From positions 218,286,645-218,350,644 of the forward strand of contig JAUMIR010000005.1 in the NCBI GenBank assembly GCA_030847615.1: a DNA stretch of 64,000 nt, written 5' to 3'. Source of the stretch: Gambelia wislizenii. Its lineage: Eukaryota > Chordata > Lepidosauria > Squamata > Crotaphytidae. The translations under genes were made by a program, and so were the position numbers. Shown here in pieces: positions 34,115-46,441 of this stretch; within the stretch, counting starts at the first letter, position 1, and each line of letters begins with the position of its first letter. The notes under the pieces are model-generated. The model ran no database searches. It was given only the letters and a program-made list of their open reading frames with translations, and was not told the origin of the DNA.

Positions 34115-35825
34115 AAAAATGGTTTGGATTCTAAGCAGGCCCAAATTTGAAACTTGCAGAATAAATGTCTATGTCACCTAAATGACATTTTAGAATGTAA
34201 AGCTTTACCACATCATCTCAAGATGAGAGCACCTAATAGGAAGGTTGTTACAAACGAGGCACACAATGTTACATGCATTGCCAGCTCAACAGAAGCAGAA
34301 TGAGAGGGAGCCATATGTCCACACTGGTACTGGCCTAGAACAGCCAAGTACACTCCTCCACAGAGTACCTAGCATTTTATGCAATACAGTACTTTGAAAT
34401 ATGACAGCCATGCATCACATTTATTAAGATGAAGAGGGGCCCACAGGGAGAGAACAAGTAATCTGATCCTGTTGTAGACACGATGAAAGAGAAATCTGCT
34501 AGGTTATTATAAAATATCAAAAATTTCATTTTCGCAGGGGGAGAAGTGCTTTCTTTTCAGGAAGGTCTTACCTTTTGTAGAGGGGAATTATTTTTAAGTT
34601 GGTTCATGAGCAATCCATACTGAGAGGAAAATACTGCAGGTAGTTTCAGGAAATATATTTTGAAACCAGCTTTAATTAGAACCCAAATCATCTCAAAATT
34701 GGATGAGGATAAAAACATACTCAGCCACACAGTAAAATAAATAGAAGGAAAAGAAAACCAGGATAAACAGAAACAAATCCACAGTGTACTTGAACCCAGC
34801 ACACACTGTGCCTTTTCCCTGTGTCTGCAATTTAAACCCCCAGGAAGGGAGAGGCGAATGTTGCCATTGTTCTCTCTTGTTAGATTATGTTTCAATTGTA
34901 CCTGTTCCTATCAGAGAGAAAGGAGAGAATTCCTACAGGAATAGAAGATCCCAGCTTACAAGGCTCATGAGTCTCACCTCAGCAAGTGACAGAAAATCAA
35001 ACATGGTGTCCTATGGAAAAAAAAAACCCAGGAGGATTACACTTCATGACACAAATTTAACAAACAATAGAAAAGCTAGGTGATTGCCACTGAGAGGACA
35101 AAGGCACACAGACAATCGCCTGTGGATTCAGTTGCACAAATATGAGCTCCCTTATAGTCAATTTATGCAGTGTGTAAATCTTGACACAAAACTAAACCTC
35201 TCATCTCTGAAGTCAATCATATAGGCCATGGGGGAAGGGAGAATAGGGAAATTGCATGCTGGAACTCTTCAAAGTTAATGTAAACTGTATTCCCCAGAGG
35301 CAACAGCAGTGTTATTTGTGGGGATTGGATGTCAACATCTAGCAACATCTGGAATAGCTTTCTCTGTATAGCTAGATTGCATCTGTACTGTGAAACCAAA
35401 GATAGCACACCAGGGTTAAACATCATCTAGACCATCTTTTCCCAACAGGTGCTCCACAGTTAGTGGTCTATAATTTCCTTCCTCCCCATTCATCAGTTAT
35501 ACAAACATGTTAACAACATGTTAACAATCAGTTAACAACATGTGGGGCCCCTAGATGAAACGGGGGGAGGCAAGGACTCTCATCTGTCTCTCGAACACCT
35601 AGCCACTCCGCTTAGCCAAGGTTTTAGCACACAAACTTGTTCTGCTCCTGCTAGGTCATCTGGCTACACCTGGTTTTTTATTAGGACCCCAGCACTCACC
35701 AACTGCCACCCAGTACCAAAATGGTGTTCAAGAAGGCACATAGATAACAGCAGAACAAGTTGCCTCAGAGTACATGCTTGATCTTGAAATTTGTTTTCAG
35801 TAGCACCACTGTACAGCAGTAAAAG
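32970..35825. other. Non-genic sequence with microsatellite
   Basis: No gene recognised. (AC)n lies at about 34083-34112. At 33585-33655 a motif like CTAGGATGAAA is repeated three to four times about 25-45 bp apart, with decay. ACATGTTAACA-type words repeat at 35505-35540. Confidence 0.45.
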
Positions 35826-35829
35826 AGAG

Positions 35830-36078
35830 CCAGCATGCTGTACTAGTTGAGTGTTGGACTAGGACTCTGAGAGACCAAGGTTCAAGTCTCTGCTCAGTTA
35901 CGGAAACCTATTGGGTGAGCTTGGGCAAGTCACACTCTCTCAGCTTTAAAGGAAGGCAGTGACAAGCCGCCTTTGAACAAATCTTGACAAGAAAATCCCA
36001 AGAGAATGTGATTTGCCCAAGGTCACCACAAATCAGAGTCAACTTGAAGGCATATAACAGCGACAAACAACAAAACAG
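35830..36078 (+). mobile_element. Sauria-type SINE
   Basis: GCCAGCATGCTGTACTAGTTG, GTTGGACTAGGACTCTGAGA, and a B-box-like GGTTCAAGTC form the tRNA-like head. TGGGCAAGTCACACTCTCTC, GAACAAATCTTGACAAGAAA and CAACTTGAAGGCATATAACA complete it. Confidence 0.85.
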
Positions 36079-36079
36079 A

Positions 36080-37080
36080 ACTGGAGTATGTACACAAATC
36101 CTTTGACGTACAAATCAATTCCTGTTTCTGCTCCCTCGTTTTCTTGATTTGAGTGGTGTATGTTAGGATGAAAGAAAATGCCTTTTGTTTTCTGCATCTC
36201 AACTTCCTCTTCTGCAACCTGGTACCTCCATCACATGTTGGACTACAACACACCCCTCACCCTCATGCAGCACTTAATTTGCATGAGCTGACTCCACACT
36301 ATAATTTTATTATGTTAACCAATTTTGCAGACATTGTTGCAAGTGTTCCTACTGCACAGAATTTTCATTTCTACAGTGGAAAGAAAACCAGATGTGTGGG
36401 TAATAGATGTTCTGTGCAATGATGAGCAATGGGGCTTTGTTTGGAGAGGTTTCAAGGTCAAACTGTCCAAGCTCTCAGTGACCACAAATTTGAACTGAAT
36501 GGACTGTGTTTACCAAGTGTGCTTTCCTGATCTTTCTTTTCCTAGCTTTCTTCTAATTATTAATACAATCTGATGTATCTGTGTTCTAGTGTCCAGTGAA
36601 GCAAGAGCTGAATGGTATTGAAGACAAAGAATATTGAACAGTCTCATCTTGAAAGTATTTTCCCATTTAATTTCCTTGTAACTTGTTTGTTTCTGAGAAT
36701 TAGTGTAACTCCATGTCTCTGAGCAAGAACCAGGTGTCTATAGTCCAATTAACATGGTGGCTTCACAAATGACTTTTACATTGGTTTGTGTATTTCCCAT
36801 ACCTTCAATTTGAAAGGGCAAAAATATCATTGGATACAATGTCAACTTTCTACCCTTTATATTTCGTAGGTGAGGTATGATAGACAGTGAAGCATTCTGG
36901 GAGCCAGATCATAAATTATGGGGAAACAGGGAACACTTAACTTTGTAATTTGTGAGACCTATATTAATTCTGGTGTCCAGAGATGTTGCCCTTTAAAAAA
37001 TAATAATAATAATAATTAGACCCATTTTGGATATTACTTTGGAAGAGAGGGAAAGAAGAAACATAGAACTTCTTGTAGTC
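36080..37080. other. Non-genic sequence, nothing recognised
   Basis: Only a short AAT run at about 37000-37015. No gene or known repeat. Confidence 0.4.
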
Positions 37081-37084
37081 TTAA

Positions 37085-37627
37085 GGATTTTATCAGACCA
37101 GGCAAATATGGCATCATAAGGATGCCTAATGATCACAAAAGGGCATGCATACCAGATGACGTTGTCCTTTTGCAATCATACATTGTGAAAAAACTGTTCC
37201 TTTTTATTGACAGACCAATCTGTCAATAGATCTCTCTGGTGCCTTTTTGCTGGCATTGCTGGTGTTTGAATCCTCATGCCATCGTGCTCATGTGATTACA
37301 TCATCAATGTCAGAACACTTCCGGGTGAGATTATGACAGACAGGTAGGGAACAGTCTTTTTATGACCTCCCCCATTTACTTGTAAGTTGTAAAGTATGTT
37401 TCTATGCTTTTCCGAATGTTTTATGTGTTCATTTTGTTTTTATTTTTGAATTGCCCATGCTAGCATCTTCTCATGAGAATCGCTGAGATTTCAACCCTGG
37501 AAGTAAATGGAGCTCTTTTACACTGGAAGAGGTAGGTTTGGTGATGGGGGGTTCTTTTGCCAGCATAAAAATGTTTTAAAATATGCCAGCAAAAGAACAT
37601 TAATGTGGGGGTGGTTTGATAAAGTCC
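37085..37627. mobile_element. Non-autonomous DNA transposon, 543 bp, TAA duplication
   Basis: Termini GGATTTTATCAGACC and (inverted) GGACTTTATCAAACC are flanked by TAA on both sides (37082-37084 and 37628-37630). It is the reverse orientation of 17031-17574, with the subterminal hairpin TTCTTTTGCCAGC/GCCAGCAAAAGAA near the right end. No transposase. Confidence 0.8.
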
Positions 37628-37855
37628 TAAGACACAGAGAAAAACAATACATCCAGAAGCACCACATTATATAGTTTTTCCTGGACTGTGATATTTCATA
37701 TTGCACATTGAATGCTTCCATAAGATTAAAAAGCCCCTGTATATCAGGAAGAATCTAGCATGACAACATTCTTGTTGTTGTTGAAGAAGAGGAGAAGGGG
37801 GAGGAGGAGGAACAGGAACTACAATATAATCTAACTTGAGTGTGTCTATATAAGC

Positions 37856-37993
37856 CAGGGGTGGGAATTGTATGGCCTTCCAGATAGTGCTCGGTTGCAA
37901 CTCCTAACATTCCTCACCATTACTTATGATGCTTAAGACTGATGGGAGTTATAGTTCAACAACATCTGGAGGGCTGAACGATTCCCACCCCTG
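37856..37993. mobile_element. Short hAT-type palindromic MITE
   Basis: Ends CAGGGGTGGGAATTGTATGG and (inverted) CAGGGGTGGGAATCGTTCAG are nearly identical. Adjacent 8-bp words ATATAAGC and ATGTAGGT agree at five of eight positions, a decayed duplication. The interior includes GGGAGTTATAGTTCAACAAC. Confidence 0.7.
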
Positions 37994-38019
37994 ATGTAGG
38001 TCTTGGAAGCGCAATTTGT

Positions 38020-38140
38020 AATGTTCTAGCTGCTGTGGATTGTAGCTCCCATTAGCCCTAACCAACATAGCTAATAGGATCATGGGAGCTGCAATCCAAC
38101 AAGAGCTAGAGGGCTACAACTTGCCCACCTCAGATATAGG
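38020..38140. repeat. Short palindromic MITE, second of a pair
   Basis: GGATTGTAGCTCCCATTAGC and its inverse ATGGGAGCTGCAATCC, with outer TGTTCTAGCTGCTG against AACAAGAGCTAGAGG. It lies directly beside the preceding MITE. Confidence 0.6.
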
Positions 38141-38737
38141 CAATTACCAAATCCTGTCCAAATAGGAATCTAAGGAAGTTTTCTTTAAGGAAGAGATAAA
38201 GGGCTATGCTATGGAAAATCAGAGTACAACTGGAGCCTGCCCAAACCCGTTACAGATCTGAGGCAACCTGAAGTACCCACTATAGAGTAATTTCAGGTTC
38301 AGGTATTGACTTATGCCTGTGAATGCCATTAACAGGATGCTAGCCTCTGTCTGATAGTCAAGTACTTTCTAGGCCCTTCAATTAATGCCTGACCTCTAAG
38401 ATTTTTAAAAGTCTTTAGTGATTTAAGATTTTATAATTTATCATAATGGTCAGTGGGTGTAGGAGCCTGTCTGTCACATTCAGTAAAACAGGAAGTCCTG
38501 CAGGGGAAGTAGTATTAGGAATGGAGAAACTGCATCAGAAGGTTCTATCGTTAAGCAGTCTAGAAAGAGAACTTTCTGAAGCCCAGCTCAGAGCAGCAGC
38601 AGAAGAAACAAACAAACAAACAAACAAACAAATAGATAAGAGGAAGAAAAAAGTGAATCATGGAATGGAATGGGGATGGAGGAATTATATTGATTATATT
38701 CTGGTCTAGTTTCTATTGCATACTTGTGTATAGTATT

Positions 38738-38990
38738 TCTTGTTGTTTGTTGTTGTTGTTGTGTGCCTTCAAGTCATTTCTGACTTATGGTGACCCTAAG
38801 GTGAACCTATCATGGGTTTTTCTTGGTTTTCTTCAGACGGAGTTTGCTATTGCCTTCCTCTGAGGCCGAGAGAGTATGACTTTTGCCCAAGGTCACCCAG
38901 TGGGTTTCCAAGGCTGAGCGGGGATTCAAACCCTAGTCTCCAGAGTCATAGTCCAAAGCTCAAACCACTACACCATGCTGGCCCTCCTTG
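38738..38990 (-). mobile_element. Sauria-type SINE
   Basis: The + strand reads (GTT)n, GTGTGCCTTCAAGTCATTTC, TGACTTATGGTGACCCTAAG, then GGGGATTCAAACCC (B-box complement) and CACTACACCATGCTGGCCC. Well preserved. An AAAC run at 38607-38632 is a separate simple repeat. Confidence 0.9.
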
Positions 38991-39345
38991 TATAATACAC
39001 AATAGAAATAATCTTGTACATATAATCTTGTATAATGTTATTCGGATGAACTTCAGTGAATTGTTTTGTAATCTTGCTCAGACAGTATTATGCTCTTGGA
39101 TAAATAAGTGCAAAGTTTTCTTCAAACCCATCCCTCATTTCTTTCCCTCTTGGTTTCTCCCCCACCCACCCCGTGCTCACCCCTCCATTCTGCTTTCCCC
39201 CCTATGTGCTGCCCTAAAGTCAGCAGGACAACCTGTGTGCCAACCTGCATGCCATTCTCTATAAATGCCATGGTATGCCAATATAACATTTTAATCAATA
39301 CATTAACCAATGATAACCTAGCTCATTACATGACTTCAATGAATA

Positions 39346-39670
39346 GGAGATTATCAGACACTCCAATTAATACGAGGTTATCAAATGTGAGGATGATGTC
39401 ATTGTACCGGGAACAGGTCCCGGTTTCGCACAACGTCATTTTCCTCGCGTGCTGCCTCCGTGCAGACTTTGTGCTGCAGTGGAGAATAAGCCATTGCTTT
39501 TAATTGATAGAAGTGTCCACCAATGAAAAGTGACGGCTTGTTCTCCGCTGCAACACAGAGTCTGCATGGAGGCAGCACACGAGGATGGTGACACATGCAA
39601 AACTGCACGGTGCAGTGACGCCATCCTCACGGGCTTTTTGCAGGGTTTTTGCCTGCATCTGATAATCTCC
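39346..39670. mobile_element. Palindromic MITE, 325 bp, ATA duplication
   Basis: Starts GGAGATTATCAGACACTCC and ends GCATCTGATAATCTCC, with ATA outside both (39343-39345 and 39671-39673). Inverted inner words GTGCTGCCTCCGTGCAGACT and GAGTCTGCATGGAGGCAGCA pair well, as do GAGAATAAGCC and GGCTTGTTCTC. Same plan as 10611-10940 and 55016-55345. Confidence 0.8.
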
Positions 39671-39712
39671 ATAGTGTTCATTGTAGTGAACTGATTTCCC
39701 AGTTTATAACAT

Positions 39713-39965
39713 TTATTGTTGTGGTTGTGTGCGTTCAATTCATTTTTTAACTTATGGCTACCCTAAAGTGAACTTATCATGTTTTTTTTTTTTTTGGCAG
39801 AATTTGTTCAGAGGGGGTTTGCCCTTGCCCTTTGAGCCTGATAGAGTGTGCCTTGCCCAAGGTCACCCTGTAGATTTCCACGACCAAGTGGGGATTCAAA
39901 CCCTGGTCTCCCAATGTCCTAGTCCAACACCCAAACCAAACCACTACACCACAGTGGGCCTGCTC
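39713..39965 (-). mobile_element. Sauria-type SINE
   Basis: TTGTTGTGGTTGTGTGCGTT, CCCTAAAGTGAACTTATCAT, GTGGGGATTCAAACCCTGGT and CACTACACCACAGTGGGCC. A 15-bp T run interrupts it at about 39782. It follows the palindromic MITE by about 40 bp. Confidence 0.85.
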
Positions 39966-40028
39966 TAATTTATTTTCAAATCTCACATTCCTAGCTATGT
40001 TCCTGAATGACTTGGTGCAATCTATGAC

Positions 40029-40039
40029 CAAAAAAAAAA

Positions 40040-40079
<40 letters not shown>

Positions 40080-40095
40080 AGAAAAGAAAAAAAAT
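40029..40095. repeat. (AAAG)n microsatellite
   Basis: Poly-A followed by about a dozen GAAA units and a decayed A-rich end. Confidence 0.95.
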
Positions 40096-40099
40096 CTCT

Positions 40100-40890
40100 T
40101 ATCTGTGTAACTACATGTGTGGAAATATATGAGAACTCTCTTGAATGATTCTCCAAATCTATTGGAGGAGGGGACTCATATAGAAATATGCAGCTTTTGA
40201 ATCAAAAGCAGGTCTTTTGAGATCAGTAAATTACCGAAGACTAGCATTGTTTTAAAATAAATTATATTTGGGTACCTTCAAAAGGACAGTCCATTTTAAA
40301 AGATGACTGTCCTAAATAGCTATTCAGAACCTCCAGTATTGTTAAGGTGTTTTTGCTGAATGGACTCTGTATTCTTTGATTAGTCTGATGCTAGCATGGA
40401 GCAAATGAAAACATGCAAAAACAGTCTTACAGAATTTCTTGCCATTTTCTCCTGTGAAAATAGCATTTGTAAATTTGAATTTCTCCCATGAAGCAAGCAT
40501 ACCCATGCTAATTTTTTTTTTTTTAAATCATTATGCAAGGCACTCTACATTATGACATTTCCTACTACCGGTATTACTTATTCTGATATTTCTACTGAGC
40601 CAAACAGAGGGAGCACCACTAGATGGAGCTCAAGAACATCGTGAGTAACTCTTGCATTTTGTATAATGACTGAAACCTGTTGGATCAAAGTACCGGTAAT
40701 GGCTTTTTGTGCATTGCTATATTTAATGACTGCTGTCAATGGTGAGCCAACATAAGGTCAACTAGAATGGCACACCCATGCACAAACGGATGTTCACCCC
40801 AGTTGGACTTTTGTTCTTTTCCTGCATAGTTTTTTCATTGACCTCCATGCCATGGTGGTGTCTTCTCCATGCTAGGTTTCATATTAATTC
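40100..40890. other. Non-genic sequence, nothing recognised
   Basis: No gene or family recognised. The word ACCGGTA occurs at about 40567 and 40692. Confidence 0.4.
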
Positions 40891-40894
40891 TCAG

Positions 40895-41000
40895 AGCTCA
40901 GAAAAGTTACTTTTGTGGACTACAATGCCCAGAATCCCCCCTACCAACATGGCCTTATTCTGAGAATTTAGTCCAAAAATGTTGCTTTCCCAAGATCTAT
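40895..41000. repeat. Palindromic MITE fragment
   Basis: AAAAGTTACTTTTGTGGACT, ACAATGCCCAGAATCCCCC and the inverted TAGTCCAAAAATGTTGCTTT. Same family as 24749 and 50770. Confidence 0.55.
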
Positions 41001-41126
41001 TAAGGTCCTATCCCAAAGACTGAATATAAAATGCCCTCTGGCAGGATGTTATTCAGACATCCTTAAATCAGCTAGATGATAAATACTTCAATAGAAGTGT
41101 AGTGTCTAGATCAAGGGAAGTAATAG

Positions 41127-41397
41127 AATCATAGAATCATAGAATTGTAGAGTTGGAAGAGACCACAAGGGCCATCCAGTCCAACCCTCTGCCACGCAGG
41201 TCCAACCTCCTGCCATGCTATGTTCCTCCACTCCACTTTCCTAATGCGGAAAAAAAAATGTTCTCAAATATTTCCAAACCCTGAAATAGATTTGATAGAA
41301 ACTCAGCAAATATATCAAAGTTTTACAACTTAAGATTATTAATTAGTTTTAAATATTTCTATACCAGACTTCCTCAAAATTGCTTCTAGGGCAACTT
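41127..41397 (-). mobile_element. Insertion inside the CR1, starting with an antisense CR1 3' end
   Basis: AATCATAGAATCATAGAATT, then GTAGAGTTGGAAGAGACCAC and AAGGGCCATCCAGTCCAACC, is an inverted CR1 tail of about 80 bp. The next 190 bp, to 41397, are not recognised and may be more of the insertion. TAG occurs at both edges. Confidence 0.7.
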
Positions 41398-41398
41398 A

Positions 41399-41869
41399 GT
41401 GCCGCTCTATTCTGCCTTGGTCAGACATCACCTGGTGGACTACTGTGTCCAGTTCTGGGCACCACAGTTCAAAAAGGATATTGACAAATTGGAGCATGTC
41501 CAGAGAAGGGCGACTAAAATGGTGAAAGGTCTGGAAACCATGCCTTATGAGGAAAGACTTTGGGAGCTGGGTATGTTTAGCCTGGAAAAAAGACAGTTAA
41601 GAGGTGATATGATAGCCCTGTTTAAGTATTTGAAGGGGTGTCACATTGAGGATGGAGCAGGCTTGTTTTCTGCTGCTCCAGAGACTGGAACACGGAGCAA
41701 TGGATGCAAGCTCCAGGAACAGAGATTCCACCTCAACATCAGGAGGAACTTTTTGACAGTAAGAGCTGTTCGGCAGTGGAACACACTCCCTCGGAGCGTG
41801 GTGGCGTCTCCTTCCTTGGAGGTCTTTAAACAGAGGCTTTGCCATCTGTCGGGGATGCTTCGATCATGA
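41399..41869 (+). pseudogene. CR1 ORF2 C-terminal fragment
   Basis: 157 codons without a stop: [10 protein letters not shown] near the start, then [59 protein letters not shown] and [11 protein letters not shown]. It corresponds to the thumb and C-terminal part of the LINE polyprotein. The VDYC region has an extra residue compared with the copy at 54 kb. A deletion near the end removes the usual LDGHL segment. No RT active site remains. Confidence 0.85.
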
Positions 41870-41959
41870 TTTCCTGCGTGGCAGGGGGATGGACTGGATG
41901 GCCCTCGTGGTCTCTTCCAACTCTACAATTCTATGATTTGATGAGCAGAGGCCTGCAAG

Positions 41960-43085
41960 AAAAATGCCTTCAGGGGTATTTGGCACTTCAAAGGCATGAT
42001 CCTTTTATTTCCTACACATCTGCCTCAATCTTACACTAAAATCCCACTGTGAACCTGTTAATCCACTTTCCTTACCTACATCTTTTCTGTCTGATGCAGG
42101 CAAATTCCATAATGAAATCATCTACAGAACCTTGCAAAGTGGGCATGGTAACCAGAAGAGAGTTGTGTCCTAACATAGGATTTTCTTTCTCTATTCTCCA
42201 TTGTTTGACCAGGACACTAGAGCTGTCCTTGTCGTCTCTTTTTGGCTAATGTGCCAGAAATCATGAGGAGCACTATAGCTCCCCTCTAGTCCTCTGAAAA
42301 CAGGCCCAGGACATCCTAGGGGAAGCCCCATCTGCTCCCAGTTCTGGACCATGTCATGTCATAATTATTCCTAAGCACGCCTCATTTAGTTTGATACATA
42401 CCAGATTGAGAAACATCCCTTGGTGATAGCAAACATCTTGGACTGCTGGAATGTAGGGGCAAGGCAAGCGGATGTGTGAAATGTACATTAATAGGGACAA
42501 CACACCGGGTTGCCAGACAGGTGTGCTGCAGGATTGGCATGATTGTCAGATGAAGCTGCAGCTGAAAAACAAGGAGGGCCTGGCTGATCCAAGCAGTACA
42601 GTTTTATTTGGCCCGGATGCCTGACAGCTCTGAGAAGAAACTCAAGTTGTTTCGGCTTTTGGGTGCCAGAAAGCTGTGTGCTCATTCAGCAATGCTCACA
42701 AGATCTGCAGCATTGGAAGAAGGACTGCAAAGTGGCCGATACAGCTGCTGTGGTTTCCACAGTAAATGCTGACACAGTTGCTCTTAGCAGGGGCTGTTTC
42801 TCTCCATAGGCAAAACAAGCAAGTACCACGCAAAACTTAACAGCCCCAGTAGCAGCAGCAGCAGCAGCAACAACAACAACAAAGAATTGGTTGCAGAAAT
42901 GAAAGAAGATGGAATCAGGGATGTGTACAGGGAAAGAATGCTAAGTGAGTCAAGTGTAAAGAAACAGCTGAAGGAGAAAATGAATGTTGTTGCTTCATGT
43001 ATCAGAAAGGCATCTGTGTCTTATGGAGTGAAGGGGGGAGTAGCAGTGGCAGAATGGGAAGATAAGTAGAATGGACACATGGAGG

Positions 43086-43126
<41 letters not shown>

Positions 43127-44510
43127 TTGGGGAAAATATAAGAAGGGATCAGCATTTGAGATGGCAACAGAATATTAGCAGAGGAAGAAAAGATGTCCAA
43201 ACCTGATGCAGGAAGGAATGATGCTACACAAAGAAGGGAGGACAAGTGTGGAATATTTGAAGGACACAATCATCTTGGAATACATGAATTTAATATTATA
43301 AAGCCCCAGGAAACACATAGAGGAGAAAATAAGCAGAAAATGTGGACAGAAAATAAAAGAATGAACTAGGGATTAAAACTGACAAGAAGATCAGAGAACC
43401 AATATTTCCCCGCAGTCTCCAGCAGTAGGGGTAGACCAAATGGACTTGTTATGAACAATGTGGGGAGGCCATATACAAATTATTCATAATTCCACCAGTG
43501 CAATTTTCTGGTGCAAATTTAAGAAGCTGTGACTTCCTGGAATAAACTCAAACCAACAGCAAGAGAGCCACCCCTATGTTATTACAATTAGGACAGTGTC
43601 TAATCACTAGGATGGATTTTCCATAACTTAGAAAATGATGCTTTTGGGATGACAGCACCAAGAATCCCTCCAGCCAAAGTTGGGAGTTGTAGATTAAAAA
43701 AAGGAAATTTTCTAAATTCTGCGACTTGCATGTCTAACTGGAGGAGCAGCTGACACCAACATGAACTTTACAAAAAAAACAAAACAAAACAAAACAAAAC
43801 TTGCTGTACTGCTGTCAAAAGTGGTCTTATTATTCCTCACAGGTGTGCATGTGAGGAAGTGCTTTAAGATGGACAGATGGTCAGATGGTCAGAGAGCTAC
43901 ACGAGTGGCCACCATGAACCAGGCAATTGCCAACCATATGAACCATCTGCCTTTCCCCTATGTTCTGTAAAACATGCACTCATCTCAAGCTGGAGCAGAA
44001 TGTCCGAGGTGCAAAGATATCTCCCATGAGGGTTATTATCCCAGGACTGTCAGTATGTGGGTGGGTGGGAAGGACCACCAGAGGAAGGGAGCCAAGCAAC
44101 CCAGGCAGCTGCTACCACCAAGTGCAGGGGCTGGCTGGAGGGATTGGCCCAGCAGGGTGGGGTGAAGCCAGAGCGCTGCATTTTCTTGCCCTCTGGCTCT
44201 GCGCAGCTGGCCCAGCAGTTTCCAGCTCAGCTCACTCTCTGGCATCACTTACTAATCTGTGACAAGTTCAGTATGTGCCCAGTGCTACAGAGTGAAGGAA
44301 CTGACATTGACTCACCCAGGGCAGCCAGCGCTTTCCCCCAGTACTATACTTCTTCATCTAGACAGTAGATGGCTCTCCATGCAACTCAATGAAACCAGGC
44401 TACACACATTTTCATTTTCTTCAGCTGCAACCTTCCTGGCACTATGATTCCCATCCCCCTGCTTTCTTTCTGTCTCACCCCCTTCAGCCTTTGGATCTGT
44501 GATTTCCCCC

Positions 44511-44544
<34 letters not shown>

Positions 44545-45925
44545 CTATTCTTATCTTTCCTCCTTTTCATTACCATTTGACCTCGTTTTCCTTCTGTCTC
44601 ATAAGCCCCCTTCACCACTTACCATTTTCAGTCCCTTGATTTATCTCTCCCCTCACCAGTCCTGCATTTCCATCCCGGCTTCGTTCTACCGGTCCCCTCT
44701 TGTGCTTTCGAAATGCATTTGAAGACACATTCTTCTAGTGAAAGATAACAAGAATTCATTCTTAGGTGGCAGAATCCTTCTTCCTGCAGTCTTGAAAATG
44801 TAAGAAAACCTTTAAAAAAATCTCCCTGCCCATTCTTATACTCACATTCTCCACCACAAGTGAACCTTGGTGCTTCTGTGCCACGTTCTGCTTTCAAATC
44901 TGTTCCATTCTCTCTTCAGCATCCTGCATCTTTCGGTGACCACATTAAATTCGCCCTCTTTTGCTCATTCAGAGGGGTTAAGCTGCACTTTACAGCCTCT
45001 TTGCCAACCATTTAGACTTCCTTTCCAACACTGTGAGACAGAAAGCAGCAGTTTCTTAGGTATTTGTAGGGAGTCGTTAAATTCTCCAGCAAATACAGAC
45101 ACAGGAATTCATATATTACAGAAGAATTGGCTTGGACATCCTAGTGCCCTCAGCTGGAATGGCTCGTTCTCAGTGCTAAAATGAGAGTCTACAATAGGAG
45201 AGACTTGGATGCTTGTTGGAAAGAAAATGTCCTCCTTCATTTCCCATGGATTTCAATGATGTTGGAACTCCATCGTCAGTTTGCTTATCAAGGCATTAGA
45301 TCAAGAAGCAGTCAGTTACAGATTACAAGGGTCATGCAAATCTAGCAGTGTGATCAAGGTTCTGGTTCAGTGGACTGCTTATGCAGGCATTACTAAGTGT
45401 GTTCTGTCAGGGAAGCGGGAGTGAGACAAGATAGAAGCGTTGTTGTCCAAGAATTCCTAGTTTATGAGCTGATGACACCATTCATCAGTAAAAACCATCC
45501 TATATTCTTCCCCTTAACATCCAGGTTTGGAGGTATTATGCTCCTCTATAATGGCAGATATTGGAAGCTGATAGAGGGCTGGTCCATGTGGGGCAAATGT
45601 GCTGTGAGATTGTGGTGTTTGTTGCTGTAATTTCTGTTTTGTTTTGTTTCTAAATATCCAAATAATATTTCTGTTGTCCTGGACTATTTTCTGGCAATCC
45701 CCAGCACCACCTGCAACATTTTTTCTCACCCTCCAATGAGTTTCTTTTAAATTCCAATATATATCAGCCATGTGCCAGTTTCTTTAAAAAAAAAAAAACC
45801 TTCGTGCAGATCCAAGAAATTGCTACAAACAACTCCCCCCACCAAAGAATGGACGTGGGGGCAACAACCTGGCAAAACCCAAGGAGCTAAAGTACATTAT
45901 GAGAACTCACACTTCTTTAGACCAA
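41960..45925. other. Non-genic sequence with microsatellites
   Basis: No gene recognised in about 4 kb. Simple repeats: CAG/CAA at about 42854-42884, (GT)n at 43089-43126, AAAAC at 43773-43800, (AC)n at 44513-44543. A MITE-like fragment (GGGATGACAGCACCAAGAAT, GGGAGTTGTAGAT) lies at about 43636-43695. The stretch 44050-44240 is GC-richer, but its open frames on both strands lack any domain. Confidence 0.45.
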
Positions 45926-45930
45926 TCTGG

Positions 45931-46234
45931 AGACTTTATCAGATGCTCTAAACCCCTCCCCCCCTGTGGAGGTCGGGAGGAGGATGCCACTGTCCCGCTT
46001 CCGGCAGTTGATACCGCACACCCCGTCCTCCTCCCGTCCTTCCTCCATACTTCCTCCATGCTGGAAGGACAAAAAAAGTGCCACTTTTCATTGATGGAAG
46101 TCCATCAATAAAAAGTGGCGCCTTTTCCATCACTCCAGCATGGAGGAAGGATGGAAGGAGGATGGGGCGTGCAAGACAGTGCCGTCCTCCCCAACCTCTG
46201 CGCGGTTTTTTTTTTAGAGCATCTGATAAAGACC
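45931..46234. mobile_element. Palindromic MITE, about 304 bp
   Basis: Ends AGACTTTATCAGATGCTCTA and (inverted) GGTCTTTATCAGATGCTCTA. Flanking trinucleotides are TGG and TAG. The centre has CACTTTTCATTGATGG and CCATCAATAAAAAGTGG inverted, and arms carry GGAGGAAGGATGGAAGGAGG against its inverse. GC-rich arms as in 10611-10940. Confidence 0.75.
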
Positions 46235-46441
46235 TAGAAGAGCACCAAATTTATCTTCCTCAGAGGGGGAGAAGAGAGGAGAGAAATTCTATGAATGAAG
46301 CCTCTGCAGATTTGGATGCTGTTATGAGAGGAGAGTGTAGGAGAGCTTAACTTTGTCTTTGAGTTGCATGGTGGAGGAGAGAGTTGCCACTTGCTCTTCC
46401 ATAAGATGATGGCCATTGCTACAGTCCAATGTATAAACTTA

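Larger units (their letters stand above)
41087..41945 (+). mobile_element. CR1 LINE interrupted by another CR1-containing insertion
   Basis: The family sequence CAATAGAA-TAGTGTCTAG-ATCAAGGGAAGTAATAG stops at 41126 and resumes at 41398 with AGTGCCGCTCTATTCTGCC. In the uninterrupted copy at 54120-54180 these two parts are contiguous. The 3' end is GGCAGGGGGATGGACTGGAT, GGCCCTCGTGGTCTCTTCCA and TACAATTCTATGA. Confidence 0.85.

Noticed and set aside
44036..44260. GC-rich exon or promoter island
   Set aside because: Open frames on both strands overlap, no domain and no convincing splice context; CpG is not notably dense.
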